Positions 30,111 to 41,699 of a stretch of DNA of 64,000 nucleotides are shown piece after piece. Origin of the DNA: Watersipora subatra. Lineage: Eukaryota > Bryozoa > Gymnolaemata > Cheilostomatida > Watersiporidae. The number at the start of each line of letters is the position of its first letter. Positions within the stretch are counted from its first letter, which is position 1. The stretch lies in the NCBI RefSeq assembly GCF_963576615.1, contig NC_088712.1:33985155-34049154 (forward strand), given 5' to 3'. The translations under genes and the position numbers were made by a program. The notes below the pieces were generated by a model. That model was not told the origin of the DNA. It did not search any database and saw only the letters and a program-made list of their open reading frames with translations.

Positions 30111-30625
30111 TTTAATGAAGTTTTTATTCTCAGTTGTTGGATGAGTGCATAATGCAACCACTGATGTTTGCTAGTTTGCATTTATTTAGCTCTCTATGTG
30201 CAAGGTAGTTTAGTCAGTTCTGAAAAGCGCAGTTTAGATGGTTCAAAATGGTATGCTACTATCAAATGCTACAAATATATTTTCAACAACAGGTGAACTA
30301 AACACACAACGTTTATAATAGGTGCAAAAAACTAAAACAACACAAAAAAATATTTGTCAGCATCTGCTTGGCCAGTTGGTTATACTCTGACTGTTGACTT
30401 CGTTTTGACTCACTTCAGTTTCTTCTGGCTGTCAATTTCAGTGTCTTCTGACCTGAAATCTTTTTCTGCAATGCTCAACTAGTCCCAGTTAGTGTGAAAA
30501 CATTTCAGGCTGAGCAATGATTTGACACAACCATTTTGCATACAAACTTTTTCATGTATTGTTTATTTCATCAATTACTAGAAATAAAACGTTACGCAAA
30601 AATTAAAATACAGTTATAATATTGA

Positions 30626-30892
30626 TTGAATCGAAAAAGAAAGATGATTATGCCAACATGCGCAATAGCATTGCAGCTAGGCGAGCTGCTGGGCCCACAG
30701 AAGTCGTCGTATTGGTACGATGACCTAACGAGTTTCGATGAATCTCTGACAAATTTCATCGATGCTCATATAGCAGAAAAATTAAGGCTAACCAGACATC
30801 AGAACGCAGCAAAATCTAATATCTACCTCCATCTGGCCATGTATCATCCTTTTAGTTCTAGTCTTTCAGCTGACTCAGCATCCGGACCATAA
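30626..30892 (+). CDS. Unidentified 88-codon open frame
   Basis: Reads MNRKRKMIMPTCAIALQLGE, then YWYDDLTSFDESLTNFIDAH and AKSNIYLHLAMYHPF before the stop at 30890-30892. Its amino-acid use is protein-like compared with other frames here, but I recognise no domain. It could be a small single-exon gene, a retained fragment or chance. Confidence 0.25.
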   Translation: MNRKRKMIMPTCAIALQLGELLGPQKSSYWYDDLTSFDESLTNFIDAHIAEKLRLTRHQNAAKSNIYLHLAMYHPFSSSLSADSASGP

Positions 30893-31340
30893 AACTGGGT
30901 TGCTGGAAAAATTATCTGCTGCTGCTAGATAACAAAATGATGAGTTGTAATAATAATGTGCTGATTTTTGCTGAATTTTAGCAGATTTTTTCCTGTCATT
31001 AGCAAACCCTCACATGCAGCAGGTAAAGTAGGTGACTACCCTGCAATGCACATGAGGATGCAATTCTACCTGTCACTAGCAGCTACAACAATAGCTATAT
31101 CGCCATCCAACTGTGCCATAGACCGTGATTGACTGTGTATGTTACACTTGCCAGCAATGTGTTTGTGTTTGACAACCGCAACAGTTTCCACCGATTGCCT
31201 AAAACGAGAGATTACCTTCCAGATAAATACCATTTTTGCCAGAGATGGGTATTAAGTTAGTACATCTTCAGGCTCATCTCATGGATGAGCCATAAAGCTA
31301 GGGAACATTCGTTTTCTCTTAATGAAGGAATAATACTATA

Positions 31341-31565
31341 CAGTGCACCCTCACATTGGTACAGTGCACCCTCATCCTGGTACAGTACACCCTCACCCTG
31401 GTACAGTGCACCCTCATCCTGGTACAGTACACCCTCACCCTGGTACAGTGAGCCCTCATCCTGGTACAGTACACCCTCACCCTGGTACAGTGCACCCTCA
31501 CCCTGGTACAGTACACCCTCACCCTGGTACAGTACACCCTCACACTGGTACAGTGCACCCTCAGG
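31341..31565 (+). repeat. 20-bp minisatellite built from a transposon terminus
   Basis: About 11 copies of cctggtacagtgcaccctca. The last copy runs straight into aggatacgattataatcc and gggttggcat, the body of the CAGTGCACCCT element seen at 939. Each unit contains TA plus the element terminus. Confidence 0.95.
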
Positions 31566-31690
31566 ATACGATTATAATCCATTCCTGGGTTGGCATCGTA
31601 AAGTGAAAAAATTGTATGAAGGGGTATAGAAACCATAGTAATTACATGTATATAATGCAAACAACCTGGTAAAAAACGCCAAAATTTTCT
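31554..31690 (+). mobile_element. CAGTGCACCCT-type transposon end
   Basis: cagtgcaccctcaggatacg, then gggttggcatcgtaaagtga and ggggtatagaaacc match 939-1050 and 18120. The outer tip is amplified into the adjacent minisatellite. Confidence 0.65.
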
Positions 31691-31859
31691 AAAACTGCTG
31701 TACATATTTTAATATATAATATTATTTAAAAGTTAAATATAAATTATATACAAATAAACATAGTATATATAGTATATACTATATATAAAATATAAACAAA
31801 TATAAGTTTAATAAATATAAATTTTTAATATTAATCTTTGATATTATTGATATCCTTGG

Positions 31860-32086
31860 AAAGTATAAATATTTATACTTTCTGATAAAAATTGTTGAAA
31901 CATTAAATGAGAGGCCCCTTAACTTGCAACAAGCAATCAATGCATTTGATTTATATATAGTTTGTATATGTACTGATAAATACAATAATACATGCACTTG
32001 TGACAGTGCTCTAATAACTTGAATGCTCTGATAACTCGAATACTTTCTCTCGGTCCCGCAAAGTTCGAGTTAGCCGAGTTTCACTG
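31860..32086 (+). mobile_element. 5'-truncated copy of the pogo-like element
   Basis: It matches the right part of 27131-28248 (tttgatttatatatagtttg, cttgtgacagtgctctaata) and ends in aagttcgagttagccgagtt plus tcactg before TA at 32087-32088. No left terminus is visible. Confidence 0.75.
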
Positions 32087-32391
32087 TATGCATATGTATA
32101 TTATTTCATGTCAATAAAATAATATACAAATGTATACAGTATATGTACAGTGTAACAATGCATTTCAAAATTTATATATAACGCCATAAATTTTGGAAAT
32201 GATATCAAAGAATTTCACGTAATTATTTTCAAAAATGACGTCACAAACTATATCATTATTTCTATTTGTGATATCACATTGTGGGAAAAATGACAGTACA
32301 TTTCGCGGCGTCATTTTCGAAGTCACAATTTATTCATGACGAGATTAACTCCAACTCTTTTCTCAATACCTTATACTGAAATCATGATATA

Positions 32392-33124
32392 CGAGGTCTG
32401 ATCCAAAAGTTCCCGGAATGGAGATGTATACTCGTTCAAAAAAAAGGATATTACGAACTTTAAAATAAAGTTTTAATCATTCCTGAAAGCTTCCTTATAA
32501 TCGTTGCAAGCGTGCATCCTGAGCTCGTTTTGATCATCAGCAAGATTGGCGCGAAATTTGCTGCGACTCGTTTAAATTGTTAAAAAATCGTTTAAATTGT
32601 CAGTTAAAACTTTAGAACAGTTCCAAAACTAAGTCCAGTCTCTCCAGATATTTTCTTCAATGATTAAACGTCGATCTGGCATGACTAGTGACCTCACACT
32701 GTCAATTTACGAGCAGGTTCTTGCTGACGCTGGTCTGCCAGACCTCGCGTCATCTTCAGTGCTGTCTCTACCTTCACAAAAACGGTTGTACCACTCAAAA
32801 ATTTGTGTTTTCTTTAGACCAGCATCTTCAAAAGCAATAGTTAACATTTCAACTGAGTACTTGTTTTCACTAATTTCGCACATTTAATGCAAATACGCTG
32901 TTCCGATTGATTAGACATGACGATAAATTTGTTAAAAAACGACCGAAGAACCGGACAGACCTTGACATATTGTTAGCTCACATGAGAACGCATTGTCATA
33001 GCAACCTGAAATTTTGTGACAACACTCCAGAGGTGTTTTCCAGCCAACCCTGCAATGGGTTTGTCCATCGTGCGAATATGCACGAGTATACAACTCCATT
33101 CCGGGAACTTTTGATCAGACCTCG
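32392..33124 (-). mobile_element. Internally deleted mariner element, 733 bp
   Basis: Inverted ends cgaggtctgatccaaaagtt and cgaggtctgatcaaaagttc are flanked by TA (32390-32391 and 33125-33126). On the - strand it carries the N-terminal part of a mariner transposase. The catalytic region is deleted, so the element cannot move by itself. Confidence 0.9.
32640..32883 (-). pseudogene. mariner transposase, N-terminal fragment
   Basis: ATG at 32881-32883 on the - strand. It reads MCEISENKYSVEML, then AFEDAGLKKTQIFEWYNRFC and EDDARSGRPASA before a stop. FxxWYxRFxxG and EDDxRSGRP are the helix-turn-helix motifs of mariner (DD34D-type) transposases. After a frameshift VMPDRRLIIEE continues in another frame. 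The catalytic domain is missing, so this is a dead relic. Confidence 0.88.
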
Positions 33125-33544
33125 TACATATGGCAAATAATAAACAAATAACATAACCTCAACATCGTTTTAAAATGAATTATTTCAAAAATGCCATAAG
33201 TATTGAAGCACATATTTAAAATCATATAATGAAACAATGAGTTGTTTCATAGAGCAGTTTACGCTAATTTTAACATAACCATACTTCTAACTACCTTTGT
33301 GGAACGTAGTAAGGAGTATGGTGGAACAAGCTTTAAGAGATGATATATTTTACTATAACTGAAGAGAATACACTGCTAAGTAGTAGAGATAGGTTGAGAG
33401 CGGCGGGTAAGAGAGCTAGGCAAGAGAAGCAAATGAAAGGCAGGTCAAATATAAAAGACATAAAAAAAGCAAATCAGAGAGACGGAGGGGAGAGACGGAC
33501 AGGAAGGACAGAGACATGGGAGAGACATGTGGGAGAGAATTAGA

Positions 33545-33578
33545 AAAAAGTGGACTAGCTGTGAACAGCTAGTCCATT
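33545..33578. repeat. Hairpin with 12-bp arms
   Basis: tggactagctgt and acagctagtcca around a short gaac loop. AAAA and TTTT flank it, which extends the arms. Confidence 0.7.
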
Positions 33579-33643
33579 TTCATGCTGCAAGACCGCATGA
33601 AAATTTGCAAGCTGCCAGACTACAACCAAACAGCTGCATTTAC

Positions 33644-33749
33644 CTTTGTTAGCTCCTGTGTCTGTCACATCAGCTTTCTTAGAGAATCCTTGAGCTGACG
33701 ATATTATCTTCAGTGTCCAGAGCAGATGATAGGCGAACACCAGAGGCAG
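33644..33749 (-). CDS. Candidate internal exon, unidentified gene on the minus strand
   Basis: On the - strand the acceptor tttatctatttacag precedes 33749 and the donor gtaaat follows 33644. The frame reads LPLVFAYHLLWTLKIISSAQ, then GFSKKADVTDTGANK plus one base. A hydrophobic segment is followed by a polar tail. Both splice sites are good and the frame is open, but I do not recognise the protein and see no connected exon. Possible partners on the same strand (40449-40648 and 42347-42405) are equally unproven. Confidence 0.35.
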
Positions 33750-33883
33750 CTGTAAATAGATAAAAATGAAGTGCGAAGATACCTGATCTGCGGTTAGCAA
33801 AAGATTCAAGGAGAACTCGTATTGAATGTTACCGACTTGTATAAATACCATACATGTGATGAATTTGGAATATTTTCACAAAT

Positions 33884-35820
33884 ATTTCCAAAACGGCTCA
33901 AATGTGACGCATTTGTGAGGCATTCTGTTTACACTTTCATGCAACCTTATTCGTCAAAATATTTTCACAAATATACTTCACGCATTCAGTAAAACAATGT
34001 ATGTTGTCTTTACGCATCTATTTCATAATTATTCTAATTCTGTCACTTTGAGCACTGATATCTCAAAACCTAGCCAAAAATTAGTTTAATTTTTTAACTT
34101 TAGCTCAAACGGATGCATATCATCCTCTGATAAACATGAAGAGCCTGTTGGTCACCTGCAGATGTTTTTCATGGAAAATTTGGTGGAAAATATGGGTCCC
34201 ATGATCATATAATGACTAGCTGATTAAACCAAGCTGAAACAAAACTGTACAGTAACGAGCATCTATATTTGGTAAGGGATTTCCAGTAGAACCCGAAGTG
34301 TTCGTCATAAACCAGTGCTATGATACGTTTTATATTGATCCTTTTATTGGCCTTTCATTTTAAGTGATAACAACATGTGACAAAACAACAACCACGTCAA
34401 GTTGAATACGTCATCATAATAAAGGGATTCCAAACTACGGCCGTTTTTTTAACTGTTTGTTTTTTGAGCTTTTAAGAGCTTGTAACCACATTTCAACATA
34501 TTTTGAACATACAGTCATACTTCAACTTACGAGCTTAATGCGCTCCGAGACTGAGCTCGTATGTCAATTTACTCGCATGTTGGTGCAATTTATTTATATA
34601 TAGAACAATTAAATATATATTGATTGGTTTCCATACTCTAAAAAAGCAAATAAACACTCAAAACAAGATATTGTAACAGAAAGAACATGTTGGTTATTGT
34701 ACTTACGTACTACATGCTTTCAAAAAGCAACAAATAAAAAATAATGCAAGGAAATGTGATTAATTAAAATGTAAAATTAAATACATACAATAGCTGTTAA
34801 CACTCCCATTTGCCAGGGAGGGAGATATAAGTTATCCTTCGTTACAACATTTGACTTTGATAATTTGGGATTTTATCAAAGTGTTAAAAGACAAATTTAG
34901 AAGCAAACCTGAAAGCAAACTTTCATTTTCAACTAAACGTAATTAAAATTTCTTCGGCGTTCATAGTTTGATGTTTCTCGCTGGTTAGCGAGAAATTTTT
35001 CCTTTTTTCCGCTTTCACGACTAGCCGGACGTTTTAAGATAAACCTATCTAAAGACGTTTGCCTTTGTCGCCCTTGCAACATGTTGCGATTAGGACATAC
35101 ACAGGTGTCGTCACAAATGGTGAATGCACGACCACTAGCCAGCTTGTCCGAATGTCTATTAAACAGTTTGGATAGATAGCGCCGGCCTTTTCACATAGCA
35201 TCGTTTCAGTTACGCTGTCACCGGCCAATTGTTTGTCCAATGCCACCAGCGGTCGTGAAGATCGCTGCACCGCTTAGAAACTATGGTTAGTCCTTTTGCG
35301 AACTAAATGCCCTGAATATAATCCTTCTGTTTGATAATTATGAATGTATTTCTGTCATATTGCCGAGCTAGCTCAATCGCGCATACACATTTTGCATATT
35401 TTTCAAAATTTTTCCGTTTAATATCAATTGTTATCATTTGCTTTTTCTTGGTATTATCTTTAATTTTACTGGCAAACCTTCGGTCTACGCACAGTACGTT
35501 TAATTCACATAATTCTGCACAGAAAATCGTGCACAAAAAACACGGTACAACAGTATAACCTGAGCAGTTGAAAAATACAGAGTGATGCTGTTCTCATAAA
35601 ACACCTCCGGCATACTTGGCAACTGACTCAAGTGCTCATATCTCAAACATGGCTCGTACGTTAGTGCTAAAACTTGCTTGAAAGCTGGCTCGTATCTCAA
35701 GTTTCTCGTACGTTGGAGCACTCGTAAGTTGAAGTATTACTGTACAACACAACAGAGTAAGACACGGTGAATCTTTTGATACCAAACAACTGCAATGTGA
35801 ACTTCGTTGCAAGTCTACCT
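33884..35820 (+). mobile_element. Kolobok-type MITE copy 1, 5'-truncated and split by a TA element
   Basis: It starts at ccaaaacggctcaaatgtga (left inverted repeat missing) and follows the family sequence to 34509. It resumes at 35743 with acaacacaacagagtaagac and ends near aagtctacct. The gap is filled by a TA-flanked element (34512-35742). Confidence 0.85.
34512..35742. mobile_element. TA-flanked pogo/mariner-like non-autonomous element, 1231 bp
   Basis: Ends cagtcatacttcaacttacg and, inverted, cagtaatacttcaacttacg are flanked by TA (34510-34511 and 35743-35744). Subterminal gagctcgtatg and tcgtatctcaag motifs are repeated. No transposase is seen. The insertion splits a Kolobok-type MITE. 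Confidence 0.87.
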
Positions 35821-36045
35821 TCAAGTTAAACCCTTTTACTGTTAGACCTTTTTACTGAGACTAAATGGGACTTCACTACTGCATTAAATTTACTATTCTG
35901 ATCAACTTTATTTAAACTGATTTTGGAAAACTTGATATACTGCCAGTATTTATGTAATAGCTCAACAATCAATGCAGATATTGTTTTACTACAAAGTGCA
36001 TCTTATTCAAAAGAAAATTCTCTACAAGTACAAAATAGTTAATCA

Positions 36046-36130
36046 CTAGCGAATTGCTTGCATTGCCCAGGTATAAAAATCAACTTATAAACAGTGGTAG
36101 CAATGCCACACTTATAACCTCTGTTTATAA
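36046..36130 (+). repeat. Dispersed repeat core copy
   Basis: tcactagcgaattgcttgca, then ttgcccaggtataaaaatca and acttataaacag. A diverged member of the CGGCGTTGCCC family. Confidence 0.45.
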
Positions 36131-36294
36131 ACAATACGTAGCTTTAGTTCTGTTTTACAACTAAAGTGTGTTTGTTGTTTCGTATGTGCTTGTTTTAAGT
36201 ATCCCAAAAAGTTACTCCCAACACAACTATTTGTGATAAACATTCTTTTGCTGGTATTATTATAAATTAGGGTATGTTTACTTGCAATTCGCTT

Positions 36295-36790
36295 TTGCTA
36301 CCAACTATTACTACTAACTATTGCTACAAATATTGCTACTAACCATTACTACCAACTATTGCTACTAACTATGGCTACTAACCGTTACTATCAACTATTG
36401 CTACTTTTTTCTTCAGCCGGCAATCATGTTATACTACTGGCAACCATTTTATACCGATAGCAGTCGCATTATCCTGTTAGCAACCGCGTTATACTGCTAG
36501 CCAATGTGGCATGCGGCTAGCAACCTCGTTATAACGCTAGTAGCCATGTTATGCTGCTAGGAACTGCGTTATAACAGTAGAAAGTGCATTGTAACGCGAG
36601 CGAGCAAGCACGTTATAACGCTAGCAACCGCCTTATCCCGCTACTCGCTGTGGTATATTGCTAACAACCAAGTATACGGCTAGCAACCATGTTACAATAC
36701 TAGCAAAAATCTTATACTGTTAGCAACCATGTTCCATTGCTAGCAACCATGTTATACTACTCACAACCATGTCATACTGCTAGCAAGCTT
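36295..36790 (+). repeat. Degenerate tandem repeats, ctactaactattg and gctagcaaccatgttatact
   Basis: The first part (36295-36400) repeats ctactaactattg-like units. The second repeats gctagcaaccatgttatact with many substitutions at about 25 bases. The divergence suggests an old array. Confidence 0.8.
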
Positions 36791-36919
36791 ACTTCAATGT
36801 TTTACAAATCATTGTATAACATTGAAGTATGCAATGTTATACCATGTTAGCATAACATTGCAAACTAACATGGTATGTAACATGTGATGATTACCAATGT
36901 CGGTCATTCCATTGGTAAT

Positions 36920-37020
36920 CATAACGGATTTCGCGCAAAAATTTATGTAAAAAAAGAGATTACAACGTCTAACCATCGACCAGTCTCTGCGGTAAACTTT
37001 AGTACAACTTGAGAACTTAG
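36920..37020 (+). repeat. Duplicated segment (partner 37238-37332)
   Basis: cgcaaaaatttatgtaaaaa and gtaaactttagtacaact recur at 37243-37330 in the same order with moderate divergence. Confidence 0.7.
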
Positions 37021-37065
37021 GCAACAACAGCGACTAAACATGTCGTTATTTGTGTGCTCAGTCAG

Positions 37066-37155
37066 TTCAATTTCTATTTTTGTATCAGTCAGTTTAATTT
37101 CTATTTTTGTATCAGTCAGTTTAATTTCTATTTTTGTATCAGTCAGTTTTATTTG
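37066..37155 (+). repeat. Three-copy tandem repeat, tttctatttttgtatcagtc
   Basis: tttctatttttgtatcagtc plus agttta or agtttaa is repeated three times. Confidence 0.85.
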
Positions 37156-37379
37156 TTCTTATGGATTTTATTTTCAATTTATTTTATTCCTAAGCTCTAT
37201 TAAAGTTTGCAGCAGTTGTAAGCAACCTGCTGCAAAAATTTTCGCACAAAAATTTATGTAGAAAAAAATAATATGACAGCGTTTAACCAAAGACCCGTCT
37301 TTGTTGTAAACTTTAGTAGAACTCAAGAATGAAATAAATTGAAAATTTACTATATAAACGGCAATCGTTGTCTGTGTGA

Positions 37380-38250
37380 TTGAGTGTCCGCTTTATAGAG
37401 TACCATACTTTACGGACTATTAGCCGCTACTAGGTATCCAGGGCGTGTTAACGGGATTCTCCGGTTAGTGCACGCCTCTTTACGGCGCCAAACGACACTG
37501 GTGCGTTTGAAACAGCAAATTTGCTGCTGTGTTAAAAAGCACCGTCCTGAGTTCGGCAGCCTATACAACTATACAACTGTACTAATCATTAAATAAAATA
37601 AATTAATGAATAGTAATTTACATGCGATTAATTTTTACTGCCAACGTGTACCGAGAAGGTCACGCGAACGTTGGTTTCTTGCAGTCACTGGAAAACGCAG
37701 TTCTCTCCTTCAAATTTTCTACATAAAAAATAGGAAAGCATTTCTTAATCGATGTTGTATTGTCTATGAATTGCCACACTTCCACTACATAACTCTTTCA
37801 CTTACGTCCGTGTACAAATTTAGCTATCGGCCTACTGCCAGCCATTTTGCCGATATTGCTTAATATGTATACATTATTTTTTCAATCTCTAATTTCTAAA
37901 TTTTTAAACTTGATCTAGAATGTTTGTTTTGTTTATATTTCATTTTGCCAACATGTATATTTCATTTTTATATTCATTTCATAACAAGCACTGCTATACA
38001 AAAAATTCGTTGTGTCTATACTTTGTGCGTTTTAATTATCTGTGTATTCACAAAAATCTGAATTGTCTATAATTTCATCAACATAAGCAGTTATTTGTTG
38101 TTTTTTTTAACTCGGACACATTTATTGAACTCGCACAAAAAATCTTCGTTTTTACATTGGGAATTCTCTTTTAAGATTAAAAAGATTTAAAATTAAATTT
38201 TAGGCTAATTTTATAGAGAAATCTTTGGAAAACACTCACTACTATAAGTC
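37380..38250. other. No recognised gene; possible transposon end at 37400
   Basis: accatactttacggactatt and agccgctac resemble a transposon terminus, but no matching opposite end was found. The remainder is AT-rich with short open frames. Confidence 0.35.
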
Positions 38251-38399
38251 TTAAAGATCGTTGGTTATGTTATCAACGAATAATAAAATTCAGTTGCTAG
38301 CAATTACTAGGAAAGTCGCAAATCCCACCCTCCCTCCCACCCACCCATCCCACCTTCACGTGGGTGGGATGCTGAGCGGTATGACACTCACGCGTCGTA

Positions 38400-38511
38400 C
38401 CGGAGTGTACTCCGATTTTTGTTCAAACTACGAAGCAAGAATTTCCTGAATTTTTTGTTCAGACTCCGATTTGTTCGAACTGCGAGTCGTTCAAAAACCG
38501 AGGTTGCACTG
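38400..38511 (-). mobile_element. TA-flanked transposon right end
   Basis: On the - strand it reads cagtgcaacctcggtttttg and gaacgactcgcagttcgaac, with TA at 38512-38513. The subterminal part again has ttcgaac and gtttgaac motifs. The opposite end was not found. Confidence 0.6.
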
Positions 38512-38524
38512 TACTGATAAAAAA

Positions 38525-38687
38525 ATGGAGGGATTCAAAAATCATCTATCAAAGCTAGGCATAGTTACACTGAGACTAGAAAAGTCTCAAGCTTTACAAC
38601 ATATTATCGCAGGTTTTGACCAATTTATAGTTCTTCCTACTGGCTTCGGAAAGAGTATTTGCTTTCAGATGGCAGCGTTTTGCAGTG
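38525..38687 (+). pseudogene. RecQ-like helicase N-terminal fragment
   Basis: From ATG 38525 it reads MEGFKNHLSKLGIV, then RLEKSQALQHIIAGFDQFIV and LPTGFGKSICFQMAAF. The glutamine before the ATP site and the Walker A LPTGFGKS are typical of RecQ-like DEAD/DEAH helicases. A plausible donor gtaggt follows 38687; reading through reaches a stop at 38773. No DExH box or later helicase motif follows within several kilobases. It starts 12 bases after a transposon terminus, so it is probably a captured or decayed copy. It could also be the first exon of a gene with a long intron. Confidence 0.55.
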
Positions 38688-39439
38688 GTAGGTCCGAGTT
38701 GTTCATAATAACTGTCGCGAGTAATCATAATACTCGGAGTAAAATAAAACTGAGATTACATTTTACTAGATAAACTTCTTTACTAGCAGCGTGTGATTCA
38801 TTCTTGTTGTTCTATTGCTATTCGTTTGCTATGTTTGTATTGCTATTATGAAAATTTTTTATTATAATTAAATCAAAACATAATTATATGAATTAATATA
38901 ACTCCAGTGATTGATTTATTATGCAACCAACAGTTCATACCAGCCAGCGTTTGTTTGCTGCCAATTCGGATTAAAAATAATACATAATACTCGCGTAGAT
39001 CATAAATAAGACCGTCACATGATATGATGATACTCCTTAGGAAATGAGGATTGCGATATTGGCGACTGCAGAAGTCGACTTTAGAGTTGTCTTCCCCGGG
39101 TGTTGCTATGCGTCCCAGGCGCTTTTTCTCCCCCCCCCAAGAGAGCCAAGCCCAGGCTAGCCATACGCTACAATAAAACCTCAGCATACCAATCCATTGC
39201 GAAGGTTTCTGCAGATGAAAAAACATTGAAGCAAAAATAATTTTAAGAACACCTCAAAAACTTGACATGAAAAACTTGGAATTATATATAGCATTAAAAC
39301 AAAAACTTCTTTAATAACATACCTTTCTATGAAAAAACTAAATGAACTAATAACAAATTACTAATTTTAGAAAAAAAACTCTAAAGAAAAACTTTGGGGT
39401 TGGAAAATGGATTTACATGTACCGAAGCCATGATGGCGA

Positions 39440-39837
39440 CGCCTAATGCTCTTGTTTAGTCTTCAGATCAGGTTGTAAACCATTATGTTAACGAATCTGA
39501 AGACATTGAGTCAGATTTAGACCATGCTGACTTCGGATCTGTGTCTAGCTCCAATGATTCAGACAATCCATGTTTTCACTAGTCACTACAACCACAGTAA
39601 CAACAACGAAAGAATTTGTGGATATTAATGTAAACGAATTATTATCAGTGCCATTTTGTGAAAACTTTACAAAAATTTAAACAAAATGGCACTACTGATC
39701 ACTTTTTATTGCGAGTTCATAACGATCAAGCTAAAAATTTGGAGTTATGACCAAAATAGTGAATGTAAAACATTGGCAATTATTGCAAAACTTGTAAACA
39801 GGGGGAAGATCGAAAAATAGATTTGCCCACTAAAGGG
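39440..39837 (+). mobile_element. Possible piggyBac-type remnant
   Basis: An acidic frame VNESEDIESDLDHADFGSVS and SSNDSDNP (39483-39580) resembles the acidic N-terminus of piggyBac transposases. At 39838-39841 a TTAA follows tttgcccactaaaggg, whose inverse starts with CCCTTTAGTGGG like piggyBac ends. No left end and no catalytic domain were found. Confidence 0.35.
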
Positions 39838-40089
39838 TTAAAGGTCAATTGAGAGCATTTTAAAATAACATCGGTTAAAAACAATATAATCATTTTTTCT
39901 AATGAGTTTAGTGTTAGAAGAGAAAACCAAATTTTGAGACAAAACATTGCCAATGCAAGATCCACGCTAGGACTCTCAGTGCTAGGACTTTCATTAGTTC
40001 TTTCGAACTAATGAAATACAATGTCAACGCCATGCTTAGCCAAAGCAGAAAAATGAGACAAAAGCACTTCAGTTGGCAGGCACTTCATC

Positions 40090-40265
40090 TACGACAGTTT
40101 CGTGATGGCTGCGATTAACTGTTCCTTTTTGAGCTTTCAAGAGCTTGTAATCACATTTCCACATATTTTGCACTTACAACTCAGCAGAGTAGAACACGGT
40201 GAATTTTTCGATCCCAAATAACTGTAAGGTGAATTTTCTTGCGAGTCAACCTTTGCGAGTTTACC
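40090..40265 (+). mobile_element. Kolobok-type MITE copy 2 (right inverted repeat only)
   Basis: It matches the right arm of the family (gagctt.caagagcttgtaat, cacatttccacatattttgc, acggtgaat) with more substitutions than other copies. Confidence 0.7.
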
Positions 40266-40448
40266 TTTAATAAACTATTCACAACAGAAAAGACCCTTTC
40301 AGACACATACATGAAGAGTAGCAACGCTGACTACCTATTTTTTTAGGCAGCATCACATTTTTACATGATGCTTTATGATCTTCACAGATTAGTAAAGCTG
40401 TGGACTCGACAAGCATGATGAACAGATGCTGAGCAAAGTCAATCATAC

Positions 40449-40648
40449 CTCGGAGTTATCGTTGCATGAAGGCAAGATAAGGACTGGCATCAGGTGCTAT
40501 CCTTGCTAGTGCCAGCAGCGTCAGTAAGGGAAGGATAAGCCGTCGTCTGACTTCCTCAATGCTTCCGCTTGAAGCCGCTGCATGGCTGTAGACTGGCTCA
40601 CACTGACAGCATCCGACAATGGCAAGAGAAATCTTAGTGAGACTCGCT
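40449..40648 (-). CDS. Exon-like segment on the minus strand, unidentified
   Basis: On the - strand acceptor tactgctatgttag precedes 40648 and donor gtatga follows 40449. One frame reads ASLTKISLAIVGCC and, further on, SIEEVRRRLILPLLTLLALA, RIAPDASPYLAFMQR and a stop close to the donor. A second frame is also open for two thirds of the length. The two interpretations conflict, and I recognise neither, so this is only a candidate. Confidence 0.22.
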
Positions 40649-40822
40649 CTAACATAGCAGTACAAATAACAGGAAGGAAATGATGTAACAGATCAACTGA
40701 AAAAGGTTACTGCTATTTGCTCTGCAGCTGGCAACCTCACATATAAAATCTATCCTGGTTCAAAGTCACCCTTTCGATATCCTAAGCCTTGATCAAGCAG
40801 CGTAATCTGTTTGATTTTTTAA

Positions 40823-41688
40823 AGCTTGACTTGCAACAAAATTCACCTTACTGTTATTTGGTATCAAAAGATTCACCATGTCTTACTCTGTTGCGTTGTA
40901 ATTGCCAAAGATGTGGAAGTGTGATTACAAGCTCTTAAAAGCTCAAAAATGAAAAGCCGTCATAGATTGGAATCTCTTTATTTTGATGACGTAGCCACGA
41001 AATTTGGTTATCGTCTTGTCACGTATGTTCTCACGTGAATTGAAAGGCCAATAGAAAGCTCAATATAAAACTTATCGTAGTACTAGTTTATGACAAACAC
41101 TTCGGGTTTTACCGAAGACCCGTATCAAATATAGATGCTCGCTACTTTACAGTTTTGTTTCGGCCTGGTCTAATCGGCAAGTCGTAATCTGATCATGTGA
41201 CCCAATACTTCGCAAATAATTTCTGCTGCACTTTTCGATTATCACAGGTGACCAACAGGCTCGTCATGATTATCAAACAATGATATGTACTCATTCAAGC
41301 TAAAGATAAAAAATTAAACGAATTTTACGTTAAGTTATAAGATATCACTGCTAAAAGTGACTGCATTACGATGACGATAAAACAGACGCGTAAGAACAAT
41401 AGACATAGTTTTATTAAATGCGTGAAGTATCTTTGTGAAAATATTTTGACGAATAAGGTTGCAAGAAGGTGTAAACAGAAACCATCTCTCACAACTTACA
41501 TCACATTTGAGCCGTTTTGGAAAGGGAATCCAAACTACAGCGGTCTCGTGTGGCTGCGATTTTCTGTTTTTGAGCTTTTAATCGCATTCCCACATATTTT
41601 GCACCTACAACACAACACAACAGAGTAAGACATGTTTAATCTTTTCATTTCAAATAACGGTAATGTGAATTTTGTTGCAAGTCAACCT
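40823..41688 (-). mobile_element. Kolobok-type MITE copy 3, full length, reverse
   Basis: 866 bp. TTAA at 40819-40822 and a mutated TCAA at 41689-41692. Ends agcttgacttgcaacaaaat and, inverted, aggttgacttgcaacaaaat. The body is the reverse of copies at 49622 and 52666. Confidence 0.9.
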
Positions 41689-41699
41689 TCAACAAAATA

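Noticed and set aside
39780..40665. Minus-strand frames as a complete gene
   Set aside because: Two overlapping frames compete, stops fall close to the splice site, and no homologue is recognised; kept only as a low-confidence exon-like segment.
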